The position numbers were made by a program, and so were the translations under genes. 64,000 nt of DNA from Bacillota bacterium (GTDB lineage: Bacteria > Bacillota > UBA994 > UBA5500), in NCBI GenBank assembly GCA_023436245.1, contig JAEZJZ010000115.1:1-64000 (forward strand), given 5' to 3'. The notes below the pieces were generated by a model. That model made no database searches, was not told the origin of the DNA, and saw only the letters and a program-made list of their open reading frames with translations. Positions 7,902 through 16,796 of the stretch are shown here, one piece after another; the stretch's first letter is position 1, and every line of letters starts with the position of its first letter.

Positions 7902-9224
7902 CGGAAGATACCTGCGGTAGAAGAAGGTGGGCGCCAACTGTTCTCGCTTCTCCAGCATTCCTGACTCCCGGACCATCCATTCCGCGAACACGCCATAACC
8001 CGTATCAGGCTTGTTCACGAACACGTGAGTCACAGCCCCCACCAACCGACCGGACTGCACTATCGGACTGCCGGACATGCCTTGCACGATTCCTCCCGTC
8101 TTCTGCAGCAGTTCCGGGTCAGTCACCCTGATCACCAGTCCCTTGCCTGTCGGCGAGAACTGTTTGTTCACTCGCACAATTTCGATGCCAAAACGTTCCA
8201 CTTTCTCCCCGTCAATCACTGTCCAGATTTCGGCTGGACCCTCCTTCACCTGGTCGACCAAGGCTACCGGCAGGGTGCTGACCCCTGAGGTGATGTCTTG
8301 CATGATTTCGCCAAAAATGCCAATTCCCGTATTGCTCTGAAACTTACCAATCACCGTCTGTTCATCCACCATGATGCTGCGCTTTTCGCCTGGGTGGCCG
8401 CTACGCCCCTGATCTATCGCCGTCACCCGTGAGCGCAGAATGCAGCCATCTTTCACCTGCAAGGCTTGGTTGGTATCGATGTCAGCGATGATGTGACCCA
8501 AAGCCGCAAAGGTTTTGCTCTCCCTGTCCACAAATGTGAGCGTACCCACTCCCGCTGCATCATCGCGCACGTAAAGACCTATTCTGAACCGCCGGCTTTC
8601 CTGACACCGTACTGGAACGACTTCCAATCTCACCTGATTCTGTTCGCGCTGCACCAGAAACGAAACCGGTTGACCGGCTTGGCCAGCGCGGTCTATCTCT
8701 CGGGCGACTTCAACTACGCCTGGGTCCCGTACTTCGTTCACGGACAAAATGAGATCCCCCATCTTCAGGCCGGCCTCTTTGGCGGGCTGTCTCGCACCGG
8801 AGGCCGTCTGTACAGCGGCGTGCCCCACAACCATTGTGGTGGCCCTAACTGTCACGCCAATTGATTGGCCAGCCGGAACCACTTCGATCGGCGGAACCAC
8901 TTCCACTGCCAGCCTGCGCAGCGGCATCAACCCAAAAAGCTTCAACTGCACCTGCATGTTGCCAGGCTGTTCCGAGTAGAGAGCGCAGTTGCCACGCTCC
9001 ACCAGTGAGTGCTCCGGCTGCAACGCCTGGTCGTTCAGCATCAGTCCTGGTTGGTCGACGGTCACACTCAGGCCAATTGGCAACGGTAACTGCAGTTGGT
9101 GCGGGGTACCCACCATCAAACGGAGCTCGTTCGGGAAGGTCACCCAATGCTGAAACCAAGGCGTGAAGCAAAATGCCAGAATGGCACACGCTAGCGCTAC
9201 GCCTGTCATCTGACGCCTGTTCAT
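7887..9224 (-). CDS. spoIVB: SpoIVB sporulation serine peptidase
   Basis: A 445-residue SpoIVB (S55 family), made in the forespore and exported to the intermembrane space, where it triggers processing of pro-sigma-K. It has an N-terminal membrane anchor (about residues 5-22), a central PDZ domain (GLKMGDLILSVNEV), and a C-terminal peptidase domain with the catalytic His in FAALGHIIAD and Ser in GMSGSPIVQ. The start is taken at the second ATG (9224), ten bases after GGGAGG; the first ATG (9233) is too close to the site. Directly upstream of spo0A, with recN on its other side, as is usual. Confidence 0.96.
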   Translation of the reverse strand: MNRRQMTGVALACAILAFCFTPWFQHWVTFPNELRLMVGTPHQLQLPLPIGLSVTVDQPGLMLNDQALQPEHSLVERGNCALYSEQPGNMQVQLKLFGLMPLRRLAVEVVPPIEVVPAGQSIGVTVRATTMVVGHAAVQTASGARQPAKEAGLKMGDLILSVNEVRDPGVVEVAREIDRAGQAGQPVSFLVQREQNQVRLEVVPVRCQESRRFRIGLYVRDDAAGVGTLTFVDRESKTFAALGHIIADIDTNQALQVKDGCILRSRVTAIDQGRSGHPGEKRSIMVDEQTVIGKFQSNTGIGIFGEIMQDITSGVSTLPVALVDQVKEGPAEIWTVIDGEKVERFGIEIVRVNKQFSPTGKGLVIRVTDPELLQKTGGIVQGMSGSPIVQSGRLVGAVTHVFVNKPDTGYGVFAEWMVRESGMLEKREQLAPTFFYRRYLPNAGL

Positions 9225-9565
9225 GTCACTCATACCTCCCTTGACAGGTTTGTCTATCTGACAGCGCTGTTGCTACAATTTGGGTAACAGACAGGGAGCT
9301 GCCCGGCGAAAAAAATAAGAACTGCGCAAAGTTCTAGCGAGTCGAGTTCCTGTGCTTAAGATGTCCGCAGCGGAAAAGCGCTATACTGCGCAGTTGACAT
9401 AACGCATGAGCGTTATCTGGGTTCAGTGGCAGCAATTCTCGCACAAGGCGCAACTTATGGATAGATCGGCCATCCGCGAGCCAATTGTAGTTTTTTAGTT
9501 TACATAAATAGAGTTGACAGGCAATAATGAAGCCGCTGCCTTGGCAGCGGCTTGAACTTCTTCGA
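9225..9565. other. Intergenic region between recN and spoIVB
   Basis: About 340 bases with no convincing gene. It holds the recN terminator at 9529-9553, a perfect 7-bp inverted repeat ATAACGC-ATGA-GCGTTAT at 9399-9416 (possible operator or weak hairpin), and presumably the forespore promoter of spoIVB, which I could not pick out with confidence. Confidence 0.5.
9529..9553 (-). terminator. Terminator of the recN operon
   Basis: An 11-bp perfect stem (AAGCCGCTGCC at 9530-9540 with 9543-9553) starting 13 bases past the recN stop. The T-rich tail is weak (CATTATT). Confidence 0.55.
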
Positions 9566-11236
9566 CTAGACCCGATTGACTTGTTGCAGCAACTCGCGAG
9601 CATGTTGATAGGCGATCTGACTGGTTTCTCCATCCAGCAGTCTGGCAATTTCCTGCACTCGCTCTTCGTCCTGCAGCGTGCCCACTCTGGTGTAGGTGGC
9701 GCCATCATGCGAGTGCTTGCGAATCAGCAGGTGCTGATCCGCCATGCAGGCGATGCTGGCCAGATGTGAAATGCAGATCACTTGGTGATTCCGCGCCAAT
9801 TGGCGGAGCTTCTCCCCAACTCTGAGAGCTACTCTGCCGCCTAGTCCCACGTCTATTTCGTCAAACACCAGTGTGTCAATGGCATCATCCGCAGCCAGAA
9901 CGGACTTCAAGGCAAGCATCACGCGGGACATTTCACCCCCGGAAATGACCTTGACCAGCGGCCGCAACACATCGCCCGGGTTGGCTGTGAACAGAAACTC
10001 CACGTGATCAACCCCGTAACGAGACAAAGCCTTTTCTGACTTGTCCAGTAGACTGACAGCAAAGCGCGCATCCGGCAAACCGAGGTCAGCCAACTGCTCT
10101 GATACTCTGCCTTCCAACTGCCGACCGGCGTGCTGCCGCAACTGGGACAGCTCGGATGCAAATAGGCTGTATGACTGCTCCACCTCTGACAACTGGTCCC
10201 GCAGGGTGATAATGCGCTGTTCGCTGCCGGTGATGCGAGCGATCTCACCGGCCACCTGCTCGGAATAGGCGATCACTTGCTCCACGGTTTCCCCATATTT
10301 GCGCTTCAGTCTGGAGAGCAGATCCAATCGCCGTTCAATCTGTTCCAGCTTGGCTGGATCATGCGCTAGTTGTTCCAAATAGTCTCGCAGACTGAGAGCG
10401 GCGTCCTCGATGCCAAAAAGAGACGACTGCAGCGTCTCAGCCATCGCCCCGAGCTGGTCATCATAACGAGCTGCCGTCTGCAGTTCTGCCAGCGCATCGC
10501 CCAGTTGTTCCAGAGCCGAAGGCTGACCTTCTCCGCCTTGATAGAGCAGCTGATAGGCGCGACCACTGGCTGAAAAAAGCTTCTCAAAATTGGCCAGCAA
10601 CCTGCGCTCGGTGTAGAGGCGCTCTTCCTCACCCGCTTGCAGCCGGGCAGCGGCAAGCTCCTCCTGCTGAAAGCGCAGCATATCCAGTCGCCGTTCCCGC
10701 TCTCGATCATCGCCCATGAGCGATGTCAACTCCTTGTTGAGGCTTGAGAACCGGTCAACGCATTGTTCCATCTGAGCTAGTAATGACTGCGCTGGCGCTC
10801 CAGCGAACTTGTCCAGCAGGTCCCGGTGTCTATCCACAGAGAGCAGCGACTGGTGTTCATGCTGGCCGTGCAAATCAACCAGGGCAGGTCCCAGTTGGCG
10901 CAATAGGCCAACTGTCACCAACTGCCCATTCACTCTGGCCACGCTGCGGCCATTTTCCATCACCTCTCGCGAGATGATCAACTGCCCATCATCTACCAGA
11001 GAAGCAAACTCATCTGCCAGTTGCACACCCTCAAAGACCGCCTGCACCATCGCCTTGTCGGCGCCGATACGGATCAAGTCCGTAGTTGCACGATAACCGA
11101 GGAGCAAAGAAAGCGCGTCCAGCACGAGAGACTTGCCGGCGCCAGTTTCGCCAGTCAGCACCACCAGACCGGAGCGAAAGTCTAGATCCAGGTGGTCGAT
11201 CAAGGCCAAGTTTTCCACAACTAACTTAACCAGCAT
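9566..11236 (-). CDS. recN: DNA repair protein RecN
   Basis: A 556-residue SMC-like ATPase that helps hold and process DNA double-strand breaks. The N-terminus has the Walker A loop TGETGAGKSLVLDAL (near residue 30), the middle is a long coiled coil (about 150-360), and the C-terminus has the ABC signature SGGEMSRVMLALK and Walker B DTLVFDEIDVGLGG. Its start overlaps the nadK stop by one base (TAATG). In many Bacillota argR stands between nadK and recN; here it is missing, and the two genes are fused end to start. Confidence 0.96.
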   Translation of the reverse strand: MLVKLVVENLALIDHLDLDFRSGLVVLTGETGAGKSLVLDALSLLLGYRATTDLIRIGADKAMVQAVFEGVQLADEFASLVDDGQLIISREVMENGRSVARVNGQLVTVGLLRQLGPALVDLHGQHEHQSLLSVDRHRDLLDKFAGAPAQSLLAQMEQCVDRFSSLNKELTSLMGDDRERERRLDMLRFQQEELAAARLQAGEEERLYTERRLLANFEKLFSASGRAYQLLYQGGEGQPSALEQLGDALAELQTAARYDDQLGAMAETLQSSLFGIEDAALSLRDYLEQLAHDPAKLEQIERRLDLLSRLKRKYGETVEQVIAYSEQVAGEIARITGSEQRIITLRDQLSEVEQSYSLFASELSQLRQHAGRQLEGRVSEQLADLGLPDARFAVSLLDKSEKALSRYGVDHVEFLFTANPGDVLRPLVKVISGGEMSRVMLALKSVLAADDAIDTLVFDEIDVGLGGRVALRVGEKLRQLARNHQVICISHLASIACMADQHLLIRKHSHDGATYTRVGTLQDEERVQEIARLLDGETSQIAYQHARELLQQVNRV

Positions 11237-12114
11237 TATTCTCCCTCCTGCTGCCCCTCGATCGGCTTGCGACTAGAGAATTTGCGACGCACTACTTCAT
11301 AGAAACTGCGCGGCGGGAGCTTGACTAACCGGCCAACCATGGACGCACGAGCAATCTGCACGCGATCGTTGGGCAGCAAGCGGAATACCTCCTGTCCGTC
11401 CATGGTCAAGACAATATCGTCGTGTTGAGCATTTACCTTCACCGTCAGCCTGTTCTCCGGGGCGATTACCATCGGCCGTGAATGCAGGCTGTGAGCGCAG
11501 ATTGGGGTCAGCACCAGAGCGCTGATGTTCGGATCCACGATCGGACCACCGGCAGAGAGGCTGTAGGCAGTCGAGCCGGTGGGAGTAGCCACCACCAACC
11601 CATCAGCCGGCAGCATGTCCACGAACTGATCCTCGATGAACAGCTCCAAATGCAGCATGCGACTGAAAGCGCCCTTGGTCACGACCACATCATTGAGGGC
11701 GTACAGCTCATTGACCACGCGCCCGTCTCGGTAGACCTGAGCCCGGAGCATCATGCGCTCCTGGACGAAGTAATCTCCGTTCAAGACCCGCTGCATTCCC
11801 TGATAGAGGTCAGGCAGTTCAATCTCGGTCAGGAAACCCAAGTTGCCCAGATTGATGCCGAGCACCGGCACGCCCCAAAAAGGCCAGCGACGAACTAAGT
11901 TGAGCAGAGTGCCATCACCGCCCATGACAGCGATCAGGTCGCAGCGTTTGGCCAGCTCTTCGTCCTCCGCCGCCAACTCGCTTCTATCCAGGCAGACTGC
12001 ACTCTGTTTAGGCAGCAGCACGGTGACACCCTGCTCTTCCAGCCAAGACAAAACCTGGCCACAGATCACGATCGCACCCGCCTTCTGCTGATTGGGAACC
12101 AAACCGATCACCAT
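11236..12114 (-). CDS. nadK: NAD kinase
   Basis: A 292-residue ATP-NAD kinase making NADP. The diagnostic motifs are present: GGDGTLLN, NLGNLGFLTE and TPTGSTAYSLSAGGP. GAGGTGAT precedes the ATG. It is followed without gap by recN and preceded, after a 150-bp gap holding a family D repeat, by tlyA. The C-terminal tail (RKFSSRKPIEGQQEGE) is charged and unremarkable. Confidence 0.96.
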   Translation of the reverse strand: MVIGLVPNQQKAGAIVICGQVLSWLEEQGVTVLLPKQSAVCLDRSELAAEDEELAKRCDLIAVMGGDGTLLNLVRRWPFWGVPVLGINLGNLGFLTEIELPDLYQGMQRVLNGDYFVQERMMLRAQVYRDGRVVNELYALNDVVVTKGAFSRMLHLELFIEDQFVDMLPADGLVVATPTGSTAYSLSAGGPIVDPNISALVLTPICAHSLHSRPMVIAPENRLTVKVNAQHDDIVLTMDGQEVFRLLPNDRVQIARASMVGRLVKLPPRSFYEVVRRKFSSRKPIEGQQEGE

Positions 12115-12164
12115 ACTGCATCACCTCGCCCAAATACTAGCTGGCAACCTCAAAACTGTCGTGC

Positions 12165-12235
12165 GGCATCAAATCTCAGTCCAATTGGTAGCTGACGTCA
12201 ACCAGCCCCGCATCATCTGGTTTGAAATCTTACAA
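12165..12235. repeat. Family D repeat, degenerate copy
   Basis: The left arm is GGCATCAAATCTCAGTCCAA and the right arm TTTGAAATCT, about 70 bases in total. It resembles the intact element at 42204-42272 with substitutions, and lies between tlyA and nadK. Confidence 0.6.
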
Positions 12236-12268
12236 CTACTAAGTTCGCGTTCTTTCCGGCCCGTTCCT

Positions 12269-13093
12269 TCAGTGGGAACGCTTACCCAAAGCAAGCTCCT
12301 CATGCGCTCGCTGCACGAGCACTGCGCTGTCCGTCGCAGTTTGAGAAGCGTCGCCTAGCTTGCGCCAGAATCCCAAAAACTCTATGTTCCCTTCTGGGCC
12401 GGTGATCGGCGAATAAGTCAGCCCTTGCAGGGAGAGCCCGAGCTCCGCAGCTTGTCTTCGCACCCGGTCAATCACTGACTGATGCACTTCCGGGTCGCGC
12501 ACAACCCCGCGCTTGCCAACCTGCTCACGGCCAGCTTCAAACTGGGGCTTGATCAGTGCCACCAAGTCACCACCTGTGCGAAGTAGCTGCACTACAGGCG
12601 GCAGGACCAGGCCCAAAGAGATGAAAGAAACGTCAATGGTCACGGCATCAACAGGCTGCGGCACTTGCTCCTCGGTCAGATAGCGCACATTTGTCCGTTC
12701 GAGCACGACCACTCGCTCATCCTGGCGCAAGCTCCAGGCCAACTGAGCATAGCCGACGTCCACCGCATAGACGAGCTCCGCCCCATGCTGCAATGCACAA
12801 TCGGTGAAGCCTCCGGTGGATGCACCCACGTCCAGGATGACTTTGCCCGCCGGGTCAAAACCCAGCTCCGCAATGGCGCGCTCCAGCTTCAGACCGCCGC
12901 GGCTGACATAGCGCAAGTCGTTACCGTGAACCTCAACTGCTGCCTCAGGCGAAAATCTGCTTCCCGGCTTGTCTTCGCGCTTGCCTTCCACAAATACCTG
13001 TCCGGCCATGATTGCCCCTCTTGCCCGCTCACGCGAGGTGAACCATCCCTGCTGTACGAGAATCAGGTCGAGTCTTTCCTTTGCTTGTGCCAT
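12269..13093 (-). CDS. tlyA: TlyA family rRNA 2'-O-methyltransferase / haemolysin-like
   Basis: A 274-residue protein with an N-terminal S4 RNA-binding domain (about residues 4-65) and a FtsJ-like SAM methyltransferase domain with the motif I loop DVGASTGGFTDC. TlyA proteins methylate ribose in rRNA; the older haemolysin name is historical. The ATG at 13093 begins MAQAKERLDL as in homologues and has a GAGG site eight bases upstream; the longer frame runs into dxs and is not used. It ends just before a family D repeat and follows dxs. Confidence 0.93.
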   Translation of the reverse strand: MAQAKERLDLILVQQGWFTSRERARGAIMAGQVFVEGKREDKPGSRFSPEAAVEVHGNDLRYVSRGGLKLERAIAELGFDPAGKVILDVGASTGGFTDCALQHGAELVYAVDVGYAQLAWSLRQDERVVVLERTNVRYLTEEQVPQPVDAVTIDVSFISLGLVLPPVVQLLRTGGDLVALIKPQFEAGREQVGKRGVVRDPEVHQSVIDRVRRQAAELGLSLQGLTYSPITGPEGNIEFLGFWRKLGDASQTATDSAVLVQRAHEELALGKRSH

Positions 13094-13097
13094 CGCC

Positions 13098-14978
13098 CTA
13101 ACCTCGCAGTCTGCGCAGAATCTCTGCGGCAACATGCGCGCCCGTCAGCCCGACCAAATTGAGCAGTTCCTTGCGCGAGCCGTGGGGCATGAACTGGTCA
13201 GGCAATCCAAACAACAACACATCTTTGTGCATACCTGACGCCTTCGACAATTGCTCAAGGATGGCGGACCCGAACCCGCCCGCAATAGTCCCTTCTTCCA
13301 AGATGGCTGTGCAGCGATGCTGACCGGCTTGTTCAATCAAAGCCGGATCGAGAGGCTTGACGAAGCGGGCGTCATAGACAGTCGGGTTGATCCCTGCCTC
13401 GCCCAAGAGGGCCACAGTCTCAGCGGTTATATCCCAGATTGTGCCACAGTTGATGATCAGCACGTCCTTGCCCTCTGCCACGCAGACAGCCCGACCGCAT
13501 TCGACCGGCCTTGCAGGCAACAATTGCTCGCCGCTGGCAGCGCCCCGCGGATAGCGGACAGCTACCGGCCCAGACGACTGCTGGCAAGCCCAAGTAAACA
13601 AGTCTACCAGTTCCTGCGGATCGCGCGGAGCGATCACGGTCATGTTTGGCATTTGCCTGAGCATGGCCAGGTCAAAGGCGCCTTGATGCGTTTCTCCGTC
13701 AGCCCCGACCAAGCCGGCCCGGTCGATGGCAAACACAACCGGCAGCTTCTGCAGGCAGACGTCATGCAGTATTTGATCATAAGCACGCTGCAGGAAGGTG
13801 GAGTAAACGGCAAACACCGGTCTCATGCCGACGGACGCCATACCGGCGGCGAGAGTAACTGCATGCTGCTCGGCGATGCCCACGTCATAGAAACGCTCCG
13901 GAAACCGATCGTGGAACGACTGCAGCCCAGTGCTATCCGGCATGGCCGCCGTGATCGCCACGATGCTGGGGTCGGCTTCCGCGAGATCAAGCAGCGTCTC
14001 TGAGAACACATCAGTGTAAGTGCGAACGCCGTTGCCACCACGCGAATTGCCGTTCACCGGGTCAAACGGCCCGGTGCCATGGAAGCGTCCCGGGTTCATT
14101 TCCGCCGGGTAATAACCTTTGCCTTTGGTGGTCAGACAGTGCACCAGCACCGGACCGTTCAGTCCCTTGGCATATTCCAGCATCGATTGCAGAGCGGGCA
14201 AGTTGTGCCCGTCCACTGGACCAAGGTAGGTGAAGCCGAGTTCTTCAAAGATCATTCCCGGCACCAAGAAATACTTCAGACTATCTTTCAGCCGCTCGCT
14301 TGTATCCGCCAGGCGGGATCCGATCAGCGGAATACGCTTGATCATCCCGCCCACATCCGCTTTGGTCCGCAGATAGGTGGGCGCAGTGCGGGCTCTAGCC
14401 AGATAAGTGGCCATGGCACCGACATTCTTGGCGATGGACATTTCGTTATCATTCAGGACCACGATTAAGTGCGTCCCCAGATCGCCGGCGTGATTGAGCG
14501 CTTCCCAAGCCATTCCCCCGGTGAGCGCCCCGTCTCCAATCACGGCCACAACCTGGTGGCCCAAGCCATGCAGATCGCGCACCAGCGCCATCCCCAAGGC
14601 AGCTGACACCGAGGTGCTGCTGTGCCCGGCCGCAAAATGGTCATAATCGCTCTCCTCCGGTTTGGGAAAGCCGGACAACCCCCCGAACTCACGCAGGGTG
14701 GAGAAGCGGTGCCGCCGTCCGGTGAGCAGTTTGTGCACATAGGATTGGTGACCAACGTCCCAGACCAGGCGGTCTGTCAGGAAGTCAAAAGTAGTATGTA
14801 AAGCCAACGTCAGCTCGACCACGCCTAGATTGGATGCCAAATGCCCCCCATTGCGAGCCACCGTCAGCACTATTTCCTCACGCAGTTCCCTGGCTAGGCG
14901 TCTCAGCTCTGTTGCCGATAGACCTGCCAGCTGTTCCGGTGAACTAATCTTCTGCAGTAGCCTATCCAAGTCCGTCAC
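13098..14978 (-). CDS. dxs: 1-deoxy-D-xylulose-5-phosphate synthase
   Basis: A TPP-dependent enzyme of about 626 aa joining pyruvate and glyceraldehyde 3-phosphate in the first step of the non-mevalonate isoprenoid route. Visible features are GHSSTSVSAALG, the TPP motif GDGALTGGMAWEALNHAG, and the transketolase-like VFAIDRAGLVGADGETHQG. The start is GTG 14978 (VTDLDRLLQ), preceded by GGGAAGG; the frame remains open upstream only because family A repeat DNA there happens to lack stops. It supplies precursors to ispA two genes upstream. Confidence 0.95.
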   Translation of the reverse strand: MTDLDRLLQKISSPEQLAGLSATELRRLARELREEIVLTVARNGGHLASNLGVVELTLALHTTFDFLTDRLVWDVGHQSYVHKLLTGRRHRFSTLREFGGLSGFPKPEESDYDHFAAGHSSTSVSAALGMALVRDLHGLGHQVVAVIGDGALTGGMAWEALNHAGDLGTHLIVVLNDNEMSIAKNVGAMATYLARARTAPTYLRTKADVGGMIKRIPLIGSRLADTSERLKDSLKYFLVPGMIFEELGFTYLGPVDGHNLPALQSMLEYAKGLNGPVLVHCLTTKGKGYYPAEMNPGRFHGTGPFDPVNGNSRGGNGVRTYTDVFSETLLDLAEADPSIVAITAAMPDSTGLQSFHDRFPERFYDVGIAEQHAVTLAAGMASVGMRPVFAVYSTFLQRAYDQILHDVCLQKLPVVFAIDRAGLVGADGETHQGAFDLAMLRQMPNMTVIAPRDPQELVDLFTWACQQSSGPVAVRYPRGAASGEQLLPARPVECGRAVCVAEGKDVLIINCGTIWDITAETVALLGEAGINPTVYDARFVKPLDPALIEQAGQHRCTAILEEGTIAGGFGSAILEQLSKASGMHKDVLLFGLPDQFMPHGSRKELLNLVGLTGAHVAAEILRRLRG

Positions 14979-14987
14979 CAGCCTTCC

Positions 14988-15139
14988 CAGCAACACGCAG
15001 TGTTGCGATCTCAATAAAGCGATTCTTGCTTGCCAAGAATCGGTTTGTACCCCAAGCAACTCAAAGAGTTGCGATCTCAATAAAGCGATTCTTGCTCGTC
15101 AAGAATCGGCTTGTACCTCAGCAACTCAAAGAGTTGCTG
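14988..15139. repeat. Family A two-hairpin repeat, two and a half tandem copies
   Basis: Two full units (14988-15051, 15055-15118) and one lone first hairpin (15119-15139) fill the space between dxs and the PAP2-like gene. Each unit has hairpin 1 (GCAACACgcaGTGTTGC, then GCAACTCaaaGAGTTGC), linker GATCTCAATAAAG, hairpin 2 (CGATTCTTG...CAAGAATCG) and tail GG(C/T)TTGTACC. Stem changes between the copies are paired (CAC/GTG versus CTC/GAG). Confidence 0.9.
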
Positions 15140-15141
15140 GT

Positions 15142-15594
15142 CTATCGACGCAGCCAACTGAGTGCCACGCCAAGTCCGAGCAACGCCCCGGCGAACACTT
15201 CCACCGGTGTATGCCCCAGCAACTCCTTCAGCCGTTCTTCCTTCACTTGCCTGCCAGCGGCCAGCTCGTTGATGATCCGGTTAAGCGCCCTCGCTTGCTT
15301 GCCGGCAGCTCTACGCACGCCAGCTGCATCGTACATCACGATTAACGAAAAGACGACTGTAATCGCCGTGATGGGCGTATCCCAGCCAGATCGCTCACCG
15401 ACGCCTACCGCAAGCGCGATCACGAAGGCGGAATGAGAGCTTGGCATGCCCCCGGCTCCCATCATTCGCTCCAGACTGAAAAAGCCCTCTTGTATCCAGG
15501 TGATGATTACCTTGAGAACCTGGGCGATCAGCCATGACAGCATCGCCGCCTGTAGGATTTGATTGCTTAACAACCCCAGAAACGCCTCGAGCAA
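15142..15594 (-). CDS. Divergent PAP2 family membrane protein (DUF212, YuiD-like)
   Basis: A 150-residue integral membrane protein with about four hydrophobic segments and the family signature GGMPSSHSAFVIALAVGVG, a variant of the acid phosphatase/PAP2 active site. The role is not established; a lipid phosphatase activity linked to isoprenoid carriers would fit its place between ispA and dxs. The start is TTG 15594 with AGGAG nine bases upstream. This gene is a regular member of the xse-ispA-dxs string in Clostridia. Confidence 0.88.
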   Translation of the reverse strand: MLEAFLGLLSNQILQAAMLSWLIAQVLKVIITWIQEGFFSLERMMGAGGMPSSHSAFVIALAVGVGERSGWDTPITAITVVFSLIVMYDAAGVRRAAGKQARALNRIINELAAGRQVKEERLKELLGHTPVEVFAGALLGLGVALSWLRR

Positions 15595-15639
15595 GACATA
15601 CCACTCCTGTCGTCAAATTGACCTGTTGGTGGTAATAAG

Positions 15640-16542
15640 CTAGTAGTCCCGGTTCACCAGAAAGGGCGCCAACGCCCGGAGCGGCTCCGCTCGCTGTCCG
15701 AATGGCTCCAAGCTGCGGAGAGCCTCTGCCAGCAACTCTGCATTCTTCCGGCGTGATTCTGCCACCCCGTGGACGCCAGGGTAAGTCAGCTTGCCGTGAG
15801 CGGCATCCTTCTGCACCCGCTTGCCCAGTCTGCCTTCTGCCCCGGTCAGATCAAGCAGGTCGTCAGCAATCTGGTAGGCTAGCCCGAGGCGACGCGCGTA
15901 GGCCGTGAGGGCAGACAGCTCGCCCTCGTCGGCACCGCTTAGGATGGCTCCCATGCGCACACTGACCGTGAGCAAATCGCCGGTCTTATGCCGGTGGATG
16001 TAATCGAGAATCGCGACTTCGTCGCCGCTGATCTGACCTCGCTCCCACTGAATATCCATTACCTGCCCACCAACCAACCCCCGCGAACCGCAGGCTGCGG
16101 ACAGTTCACCGACGGCGCGCAACTGGCGCTCTGGACAACCTTGCCCCGCTAGCGGTTCGACCAGCAGACGGAAGGCCTCGGTCAACAATGCGTCTCCGGC
16201 TAAAATGGCGATGGCTTCGCCAAACACCTTATGATTAGTTGGTCGGCCACGCCTGAGGTCGTCATCATCCATGGCCGGCAGATCGTCATGAATCAGGGAG
16301 TACGTATGTATGCACTCCAGCGCACAGGCTGCTGGCATCACCGCTGCTTCGTCACCACCCACCGCCGTCGCTGCGGCCAGGCAGAGAATCGACCGCAGCC
16401 GCTTGCCGCCAGCCTCTAGACTGTAGCGCATCGCCTGATGAACCCTAGCCGGCTCCGTCTCCGGATGTGGAATCAACCTTCCTAGGGCCAGGTTCACGCG
16501 TTCTCGCTGCTCACACAGATAGTGGTCGAGATCAAAGCTCAC
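15640..16542 (-). CDS. ispA: Geranyl/farnesyl diphosphate synthase
   Basis: A 300-residue short-chain trans-prenyltransferase. The first aspartate-rich motif is DDLPAMDDDDLRRG (near 86-99) and the second QIADDLLDLTG (near 220); GGKRLRS marks the diphosphate-binding start. It condenses IPP and DMAPP units. The start GTG overlaps the xseB stop (GTGA), and GAGGAGG lies upstream. Neighbours xseB, DUF212 and dxs form the standard cluster. Confidence 0.95.
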   Translation of the reverse strand: MSFDLDHYLCEQRERVNLALGRLIPHPETEPARVHQAMRYSLEAGGKRLRSILCLAAATAVGGDEAAVMPAACALECIHTYSLIHDDLPAMDDDDLRRGRPTNHKVFGEAIAILAGDALLTEAFRLLVEPLAGQGCPERQLRAVGELSAACGSRGLVGGQVMDIQWERGQISGDEVAILDYIHRHKTGDLLTVSVRMGAILSGADEGELSALTAYARRLGLAYQIADDLLDLTGAEGRLGKRVQKDAAHGKLTYPGVHGVAESRRKNAELLAEALRSLEPFGQRAEPLRALAPFLVNRDY

Positions 16543-16796
16543 CGTTTGTCCTCCTCGCCTAACTCAAAGGGCTTACGCACGAGCTGGTCGCCTGGAGCGG
16601 GAATCAGCAGCTCTACCTGGTGTTCCGCCTGTTGCAGGTGCTCCTGGCAGCTCCGCACCAGCCCGATTCCTTCCTCAAACAGGCGCAGTGACTCGCTGAG
16701 CGGCAAGTTGCCGCCCTCGAGCAAAGCGACTACCTCCTGCACCCGCTGCAGACACTGCTCGAAGCTTGGCCTCTGCTCAACACTTTGCTTCGGCAT
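16539..16796 (-). CDS. xseB: Exodeoxyribonuclease VII small subunit
   Basis: An 85-residue helical subunit with the characteristic SFEQCLQRVQEVVALLEGGNLPLSESLRLFEEGIGL pattern, seen here as consecutive short pieces. The ATG at 16796 is seven bases after GAGGGGG; a GTG two codons upstream is too close to that site. It overlaps the end of xseA by about 20 bases and the start of ispA by four, so the three genes are coupled. Confidence 0.95.
   Translation of the reverse strand: MPKQSVEQRPSFEQCLQRVQEVVALLEGGNLPLSESLRLFEEGIGLVRSCQEHLQQAEHQVELLIPAPGDQLVRKPFELGEEDKR

Noticed and set aside
9241..9279. Sigma-A promoter TTGACA ... TACAAT on the plus strand
   Set aside because: Spacing is 27 bases, and no gene follows on that strand.
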